Assembly: GCF_002080045.1 (NCBI RefSeq) | Contig: NZ_MUIN01000002.1 | Span: 125,251 to 189,250 of the forward strand | Reading direction: 5' to 3' | DNA length: 64,000 nucleotides | Origin: Pseudomonas sp. Bc-h | GTDB taxonomy: Bacteria; Pseudomonadota; Gammaproteobacteria; Pseudomonadales; Pseudomonadaceae | Shown here: positions 25,994 through 34,414 of the stretch, piece by piece | Numbering within the stretch: the first letter of the stretch is position 1 | Layout: every line of letters begins with the position of its first letter | Made by a program: the position numbers and the translations under genes | The notes under the pieces: model-generated | Database searches by the model: none | What the model saw: the letters and a program-made list of their open reading frames with translations, nothing else | Told to the model about the DNA's origin: nothing

Positions 25994-26822
25994 TTGGGCC
26001 TCCTCGTGTGGGATCGTCGTCCAAAGGCAGGCAACCAGGATCGGTTGCCAATTTTCGTAGGTGCAGCCCAGGATATCGGACACTAGACCAATTATAACGT
26101 CCGGCGCCTTGACCGTCCTGATGGGTTTGGCCTCTTGCTGCCGCTCGGGGCTGGCGGAAATTGGCTGCTCGCTGCCTGTCACGAGGGGCGGGATTCGGTC
26201 CAGAGTGTGTAAAAACACTTTCGTGCCCGCGAAAGCGCCGTTGGCTCAGGGTGGGAGACGGTTTATAGGGAATTATAGAGCGATTATAGGATGCAGTGCT
26301 GATGGCCATTTCTGGCAGTTTTCCGCCTTTGGCGATCGGCTGAAATCGACCGATCCTGTTGAAAAAAAATCGGTCTTAGTTTCCACGGCAGAAAAGTACG
26401 CACCTGAGACTGAAATCTTTAATTTCGGCTGAGGCTTCCAAGCTCGGACTTGACGGAGCACCGTGCAAAAAACGGCGTTTTCCCGGCTCAATTTCCGGGC
26501 AGTTTAAGTGGAGCAACGTTTTCAACACTATCGACCCATAGCGGTCGATGATGACCGGAAAAAGCCGGCCATTAGCAGTCGGTGGGCAGAGTCTGGTGCC
26601 CTAAAACGCCAAAAAGAAGGAAAAAATAGCGAAAGCTACCGATGTATAGCGAATTTCACTAGTCATCGCTAGTTATGCATATTGGTCGATCACTGCTATG
26701 ACCTTGTATTTACACAGATGACGCACAGTCCACAGTTTTATCGCGAACGGAAAGACTTCGTAGTAGAGGACAGCCCGCCTCCACAGATACCTATCGACCC
26801 AAAGCAGCCGCTCGAACCTTAG
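25994..26822. other. Non-coding stretch with transposon-end-like repeat
   Basis: About 830 bp without a supported gene. It contains the dispersed repeat at 26345-26440, an A/T-rich part near 26600-26700, and a short hairpin-forming sequence around ATCGACCCATAGCGGTCGAT (about 26530-26549). It looks like old insertion-sequence debris. Confidence 0.4.
26345..26440 (+). repeat. Dispersed repeat, copy 1 (insertion-element end)
   Basis: The order CCGATCCTGTTGAAAAA, then GTTTCCACGGCAGAAAAGT, then GAGACTGAAATCTTTAATTT reappears in inverted orientation at 33690-33782 (GGCCGATTTTGTTGAAAAAG, GTTTCCACGGCAGAAAAGT, CAGACTCAGATTT on the minus strand). The shared block is the likely terminal part of one kind of transposable element. 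Family not identified; TGTTGAAAAA-type ends occur in several IS families. Confidence 0.5.
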
Positions 26823-26933
26823 TCACTGTTGCCTCGTCGCCTCTTTCCGCGTGCGTTTATTGGCGCCTCCTGAAAGATCTGGCGTCGCGTCGAATTCCGG
26901 TTTCTTGTTGGATTCGTCGAGTGCATCGGTCAT
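26823..26933 (-). CDS. Very small hydrophilic protein (36 aa)
   Basis: A 36-aa frame (MTDALDESNKKPEFDATPDL, then SGGANKRTRKEATRQQ) with TGAGGA seven bases ahead of the ATG. The charged, disordered composition resembles the small stress-related proteins elsewhere in this window. A longer in-frame extension upstream has no ribosome-binding site. Without a known family this stays tentative. Confidence 0.4.
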   Translation of the reverse strand: MTDALDESNKKPEFDATPDLSGGANKRTRKEATRQQ

Positions 26934-27195
26934 TACGAAGTCCTCAGGATCCCGGGGTTGAGAGGAAGCCTGAGGATGGGTAGTTCCGTGTGAAGCCTGC
27001 AGCCATATGGCGCTTAGCGTCATCTTTTGGTGAGTCCTTCCGTAAACAGCAGAAAAACCAGAATGCCGGGGCTAGCACCGGCATACATTACTCAAATATC
27101 TAAGGAACTACAGGCATGAACATCTAGAGCGCATGTTGCATCTCGAATTGAACAGCGTTGAGCACCGCCGATATGCATGGCTGCCTCTAAGCACG

Positions 27196-27474
27196 TCATC
27201 CAAGAGTGTAGTTTTCAGGGGCATCTGTCTCAGAATGTGTCTCCACAATCCCGCTGCTGATCATCCAACGGATGATGTGCAGCACCGGCACGCGGTGATG
27301 ACGAACAACGCACCATGCGGCTTCAGTATCGCCAAATCGTTCGACGTAACGGCTGAGCGTCACGTAGCGGCCATCGTCGCTCAGGCGCAGCTCGGTTTCC
27401 CGACTGTGAAGTGTGGCCGGAGCGGGTCTTCGGATTATTCGGTGCAGAACCAACGCTTGCGCTCTACTGGTCAT
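27196..27474 (-). CDS. Uncharacterised protein coupled to the MlaA-like gene
   Basis: A 92-aa protein (MTSRAQALVLHRIIRRPAPA at the start, central RLSDDGRYVTLSRYVERFGD, VVRHHRVPVLHIIRWMISSG). The ATG at 27474 overlaps the last codons of the MlaA-like gene, with GGGAG upstream, so it is probably translationally coupled. No domain recognised. Confidence 0.5.
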   Translation of the reverse strand: MTSRAQALVLHRIIRRPAPATLHSRETELRLSDDGRYVTLSRYVERFGDTEAAWCVVRHHRVPVLHIIRWMISSGIVETHSETDAPENYTLG

Positions 27475-28252
27475 CACGCTCACTCCCGGGACACGTTGAA
27501 TGCGCTGAGTTGACCGCGCCTGCCTTTCCTTCCGATACAAGGCGCGCGCGTTTGCTGGCCACCATGTCTCGCAGTGCGACGTAATAATCCGGCTTTGTGC
27601 GCAACCGGTCGGTGACGGGCAGCAGCACAGCACGGCCGTCAACGATGCCACCTACCGTGTTGAGGGTGCCCAAGGTCTGAACTGTATCGCTGTTGCTGCC
27701 TAGCGGGTCGACCATGAAGCTCAGGACTTTGCCGGTGGCGTCGCGCAGGTTGCCTGTGCCTAGCAATGGCAGTTCCACGGTGGGCCCATTGGCGATGTTC
27801 CAAACGCCAAATGTCTGACCAAAGTCTGACTTGTGGCGCTCAATCCCCATCCTGCCAGAGACGTCGATCAGGCCGACGATACCCACGGTGGAGTTGATAA
27901 TGAAGCGGCCAAGGGTGGCTACGGAGCGGTTGCCATTGCCTTGTAGCACGTCGTTGATGAAAACCTTAGGTTCGCCAAAGTTGGCGACGAAGTTATGAAC
28001 GCCTACTTGGAAGAACCCAGGCAAGTGGCGGTAACCCCGGGCGACAGGCGCTAAGGCGTAATCGTCGACGCTGCGGTTGAAGGCGAAGATGCCACGGTTG
28101 ACCGACTCCGCCGGGTCATGAACGGTGTAACGGACATCGTCGCAAAGCCCAATCGGCACAGAGGGCGTTCTGGCGCAACCGACGACGAGCGCGACAACGC
28201 AACCGGCGAAGGCAGTTCGAATAATGGCTGAAGCGTGTGTGGGAGTGGGCAT
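27464..28252 (-). CDS. mlaA: MlaA/VacJ-family outer-membrane lipoprotein
   Basis: A 262-aa lipoprotein homologous to MlaA (VacJ), which removes misplaced phospholipids from the outer leaflet of the outer membrane and passes them to the Mla pathway. The signal peptide ends in a lipobox-like ALVVGC (Cys26). The family motif DPAESVNRGIFAFNRSVDDY is followed by LPGFFQVGVHNFVANFGEP, FIINSTVGIVGLIDVSGRMG and FGQTFGVWNIANGPTVELP. Length is normal. No other mla genes are nearby. It is divergent from the two-component system at 28.4 kb, which may control it. Confidence 0.92.
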   Translation of the reverse strand: MPTPTHASAIIRTAFAGCVVALVVGCARTPSVPIGLCDDVRYTVHDPAESVNRGIFAFNRSVDDYALAPVARGYRHLPGFFQVGVHNFVANFGEPKVFINDVLQGNGNRSVATLGRFIINSTVGIVGLIDVSGRMGIERHKSDFGQTFGVWNIANGPTVELPLLGTGNLRDATGKVLSFMVDPLGSNSDTVQTLGTLNTVGGIVDGRAVLLPVTDRLRTKPDYYVALRDMVASKRARLVSEGKAGAVNSAHSTCPGSERDDQ

Positions 28253-28384
28253 GCAAGAGGATCTCGGCTAGGACTGAGCGAGATCCTGCCTGCGGTTTCT
28301 TGCCTGAAAATTTCCGCTTTATTGCGTGCACGTCGCTTTATTGCCGAATTGAAATATATGACTCGGCGCGCGGAATGATTTTAG

Positions 28385-29134
28385 ATGGGCGCAACGAATC
28401 CACACCCCGCAGCGAGCCCCACAGTGAGCCACTTATTACTGGTCGATGACGACGTTGAAGTCCTAGCCCTCCTACAGAAATTCCTCGAGCAACATGGCTA
28501 CAGCGTGGCCGTCGCCACCGGCGGGCCTTCGCTATGGCGGGCGGTTAAACGGCGGTTGCCTGACCTAGTGATTCTCGATGTCATGCTGCCTGGGGAAAGC
28601 GGCCTTGTACTCTGTCAGCAGCTGCGCGCTCGGCACTCGGTCGCCGTGATCATGCTGACAGCGATGGGCGAGTTGAGCGACCGTGTCGTGGGCCTGGAGC
28701 TCGGCGCTGACGATTATCTGACCAAACCCTTCGACGCTAGGGAGTTGCTGGCCCGGGTGCGCGCCGTGCTCAGGCGTGTGAGCGAGGCTGTGACAGGGTC
28801 GAACGATGCGGCGCGCGCGGTTCTCGAGTTCGCCAGTTGGCAACTGGATGTTACTCGCCGTGAGCTGCGATCGCCGGAGAAAGTCATGATCCCGCTATCC
28901 ACGGGCGAGTTCGAACTGCTGTTGGTATTTGCCGAACACCCGCGGCGCGTGCTCACCCGCCAGCAGTTGCTCGACATGGCGCGTGGCGAGGCTCATGACG
29001 CGTTTGATCGCAGCATTGACGTTCAGGTCAGCCGGTTGCGCCGCAAGCTGGAGGCGGACCTTCACAGTGAGCCGATGATTCGCACTATCCGTAACGGCGG
29101 TTATCTGTTCAGCCCGTCGGTGGTTAGGCGATGA
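28385..29134 (+). CDS. OmpR-family response regulator
   Basis: A 249-aa regulator with a receiver domain (acidic pocket LLVDDDVE, phospho-acceptor Asp65 in VILDVMLPG, conserved Thr and Lys in MLTAMGE and LTKPFDARE) and a winged-helix Trans_reg_C domain (FELLLVFAEHPRRVLTRQQL, SIDVQVSRLRRKLE, IRTIRNGGYLF). The stop overlaps the start of the kinase gene (ATGA). It is divergent from the MlaA-like lipoprotein across 132 bp. Confidence 0.93.
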   Translation: MGATNPHPAASPTVSHLLLVDDDVEVLALLQKFLEQHGYSVAVATGGPSLWRAVKRRLPDLVILDVMLPGESGLVLCQQLRARHSVAVIMLTAMGELSDRVVGLELGADDYLTKPFDARELLARVRAVLRRVSEAVTGSNDAARAVLEFASWQLDVTRRELRSPEKVMIPLSTGEFELLLVFAEHPRRVLTRQQLLDMARGEAHDAFDRSIDVQVSRLRRKLEADLHSEPMIRTIRNGGYLFSPSVVRR

Positions 29135-30486
29135 ATGTTATATCCGGCTGGTGCACTCGACTGAAACGCTCCCACGACACAGTGGCCGGCTGGATTGCCC
29201 TGACTACTTTGCTGGCGATGCTCACTTCCTTGGCACTAAACGGCGCCTTCACCCTTCTCGCGGGGGTGTGGGCCCGACCGCCCATTCTCGAAACCGGGCT
29301 AATGGAAAAAGTCGCGACCATCGGGCGCATCATCAATGCAGCGCCTTTGCCACAGCGGGTGAGCATCGCTAGCGCCGCCTCTGACAAGACTTTCAACGTG
29401 CAGTGGTTGCTGCGCCACGACGACGCATACCTGCCCGATGCCAACGATCCCGGCTTCAGCGCCGGACAACAGTTGCTGCGCGATTTACTGGAGATGCCTA
29501 ACGCCAGCATCGAAGCCTACGAGCCCGATGACTGGGGCGGCCAGCACGTCGAGCGGCCTTACGTGTTAATGCTGCAGTTGCTAGATGGTTCTTGGCTACA
29601 GTTTTCAGTGCCCACGCGCAAATGGGGTCTTAACCCGTTCAAACGCACTTTAGTCGTAGTTGTGCTGGCAATGTTGTCGACCTTGATGGTCGTGCTAATC
29701 GCGACACGTCATCTGGCCGCACCACTGGAGCGTTTTGCCGAAGGCGCCAGACGGTTCGGTAAAGATTTTCGCGCTCCGCCGATTGTCGTGGTTGGACCTC
29801 ACGAAATTCGCCAAGCGATCCTCGCGTTCAATGCCATGCAGGCGCAGATTCAGCATTTCCTCAACGACCGCACGCAGATGCTGGCCGCCATTTCCCACGA
29901 CCTGCGCGCCCCCCTGACCCGTATGCGCCTTCGGGGAGAGTTTATCGAGGACGTCGAGCAGCAATCCAAGCTGTTCCGGGATGTGGATGAGATGCAGAGC
30001 ATGGTCAATTCCGCGCTGGACTTCTTTCGCGATGACGCCCGACTGGAACCGGCCACCGCATTTGATCTGGCTGAGCTGTTGCTTACGGTGGTCGATGACT
30101 ACAAGGATGCAGGCATAGAAGTAGCGTTCGTCGGCGCCAGTCGTTTTGTTTATGTCGGGCGTCCGATTGGCATCAAGCGAGCCCTGGTCAACTTGATTGA
30201 TAACGCCCTCAAATATGGTCACGACGCCAGCCTAGAGTTCCATGCCAATGTTCATTTCGTGGAGATCCGGGTACAGGATCGCGGGCCGGGCATCGCCCCA
30301 GAGTTGCAGGATCAGGTGTTCGCACCCTTTTATCGTATCGAAGGTTCGCGCAACAAACACACTGGCGGTGTTGGCTTGGGGCTGTCAGCGGCACGGGCGA
30401 CAGTGCTGGAGCATGGAGGGTCGCTGACATTGCGCAACCGGCCCGGTGGTGGGCTTGAGGTCAAAGTCGCGTTGCCACTGGACTGA
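29131..30486 (+). CDS. EnvZ-type sensor histidine kinase
   Basis: A 451-aa membrane kinase. The first helix is at about 20-42 (WIALTTLLAMLTSLALNGAF), the periplasmic domain runs to about 170, and the second helix is VVVLAMLSTLMVVLIATRHL. A HAMP domain follows, then HisKA with His256 in ISHDLRAPLTRMRLR, and an HATPase with NLIDNALKYG, DRGPGIAPE and GVGLGLSAARA. It is cotranscribed with the response regulator through a 4-base overlap. The ligand is unknown; the neighbouring MlaA gene hints at envelope stress. Confidence 0.93.
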   Translation: MNVISGWCTRLKRSHDTVAGWIALTTLLAMLTSLALNGAFTLLAGVWARPPILETGLMEKVATIGRIINAAPLPQRVSIASAASDKTFNVQWLLRHDDAYLPDANDPGFSAGQQLLRDLLEMPNASIEAYEPDDWGGQHVERPYVLMLQLLDGSWLQFSVPTRKWGLNPFKRTLVVVVLAMLSTLMVVLIATRHLAAPLERFAEGARRFGKDFRAPPIVVVGPHEIRQAILAFNAMQAQIQHFLNDRTQMLAAISHDLRAPLTRMRLRGEFIEDVEQQSKLFRDVDEMQSMVNSALDFFRDDARLEPATAFDLAELLLTVVDDYKDAGIEVAFVGASRFVYVGRPIGIKRALVNLIDNALKYGHDASLEFHANVHFVEIRVQDRGPGIAPELQDQVFAPFYRIEGSRNKHTGGVGLGLSAARATVLEHGGSLTLRNRPGGGLEVKVALPLD

Positions 30487-30642
30487 AACAGCCTTCGATC
30501 AGGCAGGATTAGTTTGTAGAGGCGGCGAACACCCGACATTGATCGACTCAGATTGCGCAGCCGAGTGAACGAGACGTTCACCCAGGGACGAAGTGCTCCG
30601 GGCAGTCGAAGCATCATGTTAATGATGCAAGAAGAAAGTGAG

Positions 30643-31290
30643 TAAATTGGACGGTTCAAAGCACGCAGGCTGATGCGCGAACTGGAACTGGAACTGGTCA
30701 GCAAGCAGCCGGGATCCCACGCCTATAAAAAAGCAACAGTCGAGCGGCCTGATATACCAAATGTCTTGAACCGGGAGTTTGATGTCGAAACCCCTAACCA
30801 GGTATGGTGTGGCGACATCACCTACATCTGGGCACAGGGGAAATGGCACTACCTTGCGGTTGTCATCAATCTCTATGCTCGCCGGGTGGTGGGCTGGGCG
30901 TTATCGGAAAAGCCGGATTCAGGCCTGATGGTGAAGGCGCTGGACGTGGCTTACGAGCAGCGCGGCAAACCTCAAAGCCTGCTATTTCACTCCGACCAGG
31001 GATCGCACGATGGCAGCCGCAACTTTCGCCAATGGCTGTGGCGCCACCGCATGCGCCAGAGTATGAGTCGCCGAGGAAACTGCTGGGACAATGCGCCGAT
31101 GGAAAGGGTGTTTCGCAGCTTGAATACAGAATGGATCTCAACCACCGGTACATGACCGGCCAGCAGGCTCAGAGAGACATCAGCCAGTATCTGATGCATC
31201 ACTATAACTGGATCCGACCTCATCAATTTAATTAAGGGTTGGCCACGGCGAACACTGAAAAAAAACTTAAAACCGTGTCCGGGATCAGCT
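30643..31290 (+). pseudogene. IS3-family transposase OrfB fragment
   Basis: A decayed insertion-sequence transposase. The frame opens straight after a stop (FKARRLMRELELELVSKQPG) and so lacks the first part of OrfB and all of OrfA. The integrase core is present: WCGDITYIW (first Asp), HSDQGSHDGSRNF (second Asp) and GNCWDNAPMERVF (Glu). A single-base deletion near 31149 shifts the frame after TEWISTTG; the continuation YMTGQQAQRDISQYLMHHYN lies in another frame. A further stop interrupts it at PHQFN. It cannot encode an active transposase. Confidence 0.88.
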
Positions 31291-31382
31291 TACCACTGCA
31301 CAATCTTGAAATCGAATGGCCACGACACGCACGTGAGCTGTCTACCGTCCTTACGGCGACTACTGCGATCTTCACAACTACA

Positions 31383-31928
31383 TTAAAGAGTGACAATGCA
31401 CGGTCGATGCCCCAGGTAGGGCAGTAAAGTGTCGAGCAGAGCCTGAGTTTTGAATTTCAGGTAGCTGCTTGTCGTGCCATCGCTGCAGGCATACCACTGC
31501 TGAATAATCACATCGTTATCGAGTACCACGCGTACCACGCGTACCGCGTCATTATGTTTAAGCAACATGGAAAAAACAGTGGCTGCGCCTATTTTTACGC
31601 CCAAGCGGTGCTCCATGACTTTACGGTCGACGAAGGACACTCTGGAGGTTGACAGTGCCTGGCTGAAGCGTTTGGAGCTGAAGGGCTTCGACCCCTCAGT
31701 GATGAACAGAAAATATTCAGTCTTCTGGCTATTGCACAGGTATAGCGTCTTTACCATGCTAGCCTGGAATTTTGCGTTAACCAACGCGCAATCCTCCATC
31801 GTCACCAGGTCAGTGGTTTCTACTCGTTCGAAGGGAATGCCAAGGGTGTCGAGCGTCGCGTAGACCTCATTTTGCAAAGATGTAAGAAATGCAACAGGGG
31901 CCTTTTCGCTGATCTCGCTGATGTACAT
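31383..31928 (-). CDS. YbaK/EbsC/ProX-family prolyl-tRNA editing protein
   Basis: A 181-aa trans-editing domain protein of the YbaK/ProX (PrdX) family, whose members hydrolyse mischarged tRNAs such as Ala-tRNA(Pro). The pattern FERVETTDLVTMEDCALVNA, MVKTLYLCNSQKTEYFLFI, RVSFVDRKVMEHRLGVKIGA and VLDNDVIIQ follows the family core, with the conserved Lys in MVKTLYL. A tandem 9-bp duplication (GTACGCGTG twice on the minus strand) gives VRVVRVVLD, probably three added residues. It stands alone among decayed sequences but looks intact. Confidence 0.85.
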   Translation of the reverse strand: MYISEISEKAPVAFLTSLQNEVYATLDTLGIPFERVETTDLVTMEDCALVNAKFQASMVKTLYLCNSQKTEYFLFITEGSKPFSSKRFSQALSTSRVSFVDRKVMEHRLGVKIGAATVFSMLLKHNDAVRVVRVVLDNDVIIQQWYACSDGTTSSYLKFKTQALLDTLLPYLGHRPCIVTL

Positions 31929-32061
31929 CTAAGCTCCAGAAGACTCATTTACTGCAAATGACAGGGCGATTCTATCCACGATAGCTGTCACGATCTGACG
32001 AGCATCGCTCGTACGCCGTTCTGAGAGTGCATCAGCATCAACGACCCTGAATCGTCGTTCC

Positions 32062-32343
32062 TCACAAGTATTCGCACAGATACGCAGTATCCTGCTGTAT
32101 CACTACTTCAAAGTCAGTGCCTGCGGGCACGGTGAATTGTTGCCCTGAAGAGAATGTATTCCATGCAGGCGCGCCGACGGGCCTCGTCTTAATCAAACCT
32201 TCCACGACGTGCATGATTTCTTTTCGTCGGGCGGAAAAGGTGTATTGGCCTGGCGCCATTACCCCCACCGTTGCTTCTTTTCCTATAGGTTCAAATCCGA
32301 TGGATTTCACGCGGCCATCAAAATAATCATTCAGCTTAAACAT
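32062..32343 (-). CDS. ppnP: Pyrimidine/purine nucleoside phosphorylase
   Basis: A 93-aa cupin of the YaiE/PpnP family, which phosphorolyses a range of nucleosides. The whole protein aligns by eye with E. coli PpnP: YFDGRVKSIGFEP, ATVGVMAPGQYTFSARRKE, FSSGQQFTVPAGTDFEV and the terminal TAYLCEYL. Length is typical. It is a single gene, and no other nucleoside-metabolism genes are close. Confidence 0.93.
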   Translation of the reverse strand: MFKLNDYFDGRVKSIGFEPIGKEATVGVMAPGQYTFSARRKEIMHVVEGLIKTRPVGAPAWNTFSSGQQFTVPAGTDFEVVIQQDTAYLCEYL

Positions 32344-32558
32344 CCAGTTGCCTCGACACGAGCTTTGGGGATCGAACGGCGACGTCGATCTGTAGGAGGA
32401 CAGCCGCCAAGTTGAGTGACGTACAGAATAATCCTAAGTCTGGCGCATTTTATTGAACTAGATCCGCGATTCAATAAGGATTTCTGCATAGTCCCCGTAA
32501 TTTTGGTTAACATCTAAAACCTGTGCAGCCGCTGTAAAAATGCCTCCAACATTCGCTC

Positions 32559-32954
32559 GTGGTGGCTGCGGCGTTGGATACCACTGGTTTGCAGGAAGCC
32601 TGCTTGATCCACTCGACGAACCGAGCGGCAGACTGGCAAAAATGGTTCGATGCCCATCCGCACCATGGCATGCACAAAGCGCGCGCGCGGCAGCTGAGTT
32701 TCAGTAATTCGACACTGGCTTACGAAGCGGCCATCACCGGCAATGGCATTGCGCTTGCCGAGGTCATCGTCTCGGCGGCGGACATCGCCAACGACAAGTT
32801 GGTAGTGCCTTTCACGGCGCGCCTCGTTACAGGCCGCGGCCTGTACATGCTTGAGCCACAGCAATCACCGACCTTGCAGGCGGTTGGGTTGCTGCGGCAG
32901 TGGATCATCGAGGAGAGTGCACTGCATGATGTTCTGGCTCAGGCTTATAAATGA
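32559..32954 (+). pseudogene. LysR-family regulator, C-terminal fragment
   Basis: About 130 residues of a GcvA-like LysR effector-binding domain (CLIHSTNRAADWQKWFDAH, QLSFSNSTLAYEAAITGNGI, VVPFTARLVTGRGLYML, then LLRQWIIEESALHDVLAQ). The DNA-binding half and the first part of the effector domain are missing; no helix-turn-helix is encoded upstream. It is therefore a truncated gene. Confidence 0.7.
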
Positions 32955-33005
32955 CTGACGCGGTGGCGTGTAATTCCAAAGATTGAAACCATGTGCGCAA
33001 AATGC

Positions 33006-33393
33006 CTCTCAATTAACGATTTTGCTGGCCTGTCGTGGGAGCGCGCATGCCAGTGCCGGTTGACGCTCACTTCAGTCAGCCGCACTGGGTATCCGAGCAT
33101 CTGCAAGGCCGTACGCGCCAAAGTTGCGCAGATCCGGCGCGGGAGCGTAGCGGTCAGATCAGTTGCCGGAATGATGCCCCCAAGCCCCAGAAAGCACGGC
33201 AGTGTCAGCGACTTTGCGTCGTTCGCCTTGGTCCCTGAGTGCCTTGTCGATCTGAACGCCCGTCCCTGTGCCGATCGCTACATGGTTTTCAGCCACGTAT
33301 CCGTCCGGCGAAGGCACCGCTGCCAGCTGCGGATGCACCGGATTGACCAGGCAGAGCCATCCCTGGTAACACAGAGCTAAATTCAGCCGTTCT
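33006..33393 (-). pseudogene. LysR-family regulator, decayed effector-domain fragment
   Basis: On the minus strand, after an in-frame stop, comes NLALCYQGWLCLVNPVHPQL, then YVAENHVAIGTGTGVQIDKA, and ALRDQGERRKVA. The reading frame then shifts by one lost base and continues as LPCFLGLGGIIPATDLTATL, PRRICATLARTALQMLGYPV. This is the order expected of a LysR substrate-binding domain. The N-terminal half is absent. It is oriented opposite to the other LysR fragment, so the two are not one gene. Confidence 0.65.
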
Positions 33394-33610
33394 TACGGCA
33401 GACTGAACCAGATAAATTAATGGTCGTTTCCAATGTGTACCACCATCACCAACGACTTCAATCACTCGAGATCATCGAAGCCGTAATGCGTGAATTGAAT
33501 ATGTACGCATACTGAGACGCGACGTCAAAAGCCCAGCTGCCGTTTTGTTAATTCCGAACCAAAAAAATGTTCTGACCGATAGCTCATACCTGAAGCCAAC
33601 GGCTGCTCCT

Positions 33611-33782
33611 GGCCGATTCTGTTGAAAAAGTTGGTTTTCCCAAACGGCCAGAAGACTGATCGGTGAAAGCCCCTTTTTCGCGCACTGCTACGTGAAATCT
33701 GAGTCTGAATGCTTTTGCGGCGATTCACGCTCGCACTTTTCTGCCGTGGAAACCGCATTCGACTTTTTCAACAAAATCGGCC
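33611..33782. repeat. 172-bp element with 21-bp terminal inverted repeats (MITE-like)
   Basis: The left end GGCCGATTCTGTTGAAAAAG (33611 on) and the right end, read inward as GGCCGATTTTGTTGAAAAAG, match at 20 of 21 positions. The interior has no gene. The right half is homologous to the repeat at 26345-26440. I see no obvious target duplication. It may be a non-autonomous element mobilised by a transposase not present here, or the fused ends of a deleted insertion sequence. Confidence 0.6.
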
Positions 33783-33837
33783 GATATCTGCCGGTTGAAG
33801 AAAATTGGCTAGACCAGCATGCCTTCACCCTTGGTTA

Positions 33838-34170
33838 ACTTCGCGAAGCGGTCCACGCCCTACGAAACCCGCTTCGTGGAATTGGCTCAGAGACACCTAC
33901 CGACCTGAAGCTGCTCGTCTGCAGCGGCAAAAATAAGACAGAAGTGTATGCATTTAGGGTGGATACTCAATCCGCCTCATTACCTGCGTGGTGGTCGCGA
34001 ACGACCGCCATGGTGCCGAATGTATCCACTGCTAAACCTGCTCAGGAGAACAACGCGTGGCCTTCAGGCGACTGCACAGTTGCCAGTCGACGCGATGGTA
34101 ACGGTCATATCGGATCAAAAATTTAGCGCAGCCGTTACAAAGCTTGCGGACACCGTCAAACAGCATCAGG
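33838..34170 (-). pseudogene. DCC-family (DUF393) thiol-disulfide oxidoreductase-like pseudogene
   Basis: Minus-strand reading gives LMLFDGVRKLCNGCAKFLIR and YDRYHR, the start of a DCC-family protein. A one-base loss then shifts the frame to RLATVQSPEGHALFS, stop, GLAVDTFGTMAVVRDHHAG, another stop and a recognisable tail (PIPRSGFRRAWTASRS). The first Cys of the family's DGVCxxC motif is Arg here. With a frameshift and internal stops, it is dead. Confidence 0.7.
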
Positions 34171-34368
34171 GTTTTACCAAATGCCAGAAGCGGTGCGGGA
34201 GTAAACGAATCAGAGGGGCGGGCACTGCTGCGGCCTCTGCGCAGCGGCAATTGGGGGGCATCGTATGGCGGGATCGCTTTGCAACGAAATGATCATTATT
34301 GAATAGCCCTAACGCGAAGAGTGAGCGGCTGTAGAGCAGCGAATTATCTATAGATTCTGCCAGCGTGT

Positions 34369-34387
34369 ATTTGCCAGACTGGCATAT
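34369..34387. promoter_or_regulatory. Palindrome in the TetR gene promoter, candidate operator
   Basis: TGCCAG-A-CTGGCA (34372-34384) is a perfect inverted repeat, extended to 19 bp with one mismatch per arm (ATTTGCCAG-A-CTGGCATAT). It lies 31 bp ahead of the TetR ATG at 34415, a typical autoregulation position. Its right half continues as GGCATATTCAT, repeated ahead of the CoA-transferase operon at 35229. A second palindrome, ATCTATAGAT, lies at 34346-34355. Confidence 0.5.
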
Positions 34388-34414
34388 TCATACGGATCTT
34401 AATTGGAGCTGTAA

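Noticed and set aside
30643-31290. Intact IS3 element
   Set aside because: OrfA and the 5' part of OrfB are missing, and there is a frameshift plus an in-frame stop.
33948-34292. 114-aa plus-strand frame
   Set aside because: The minus strand of the same bases encodes recognisable DCC-family sequence, so the plus frame is a shadow of a pseudogene.
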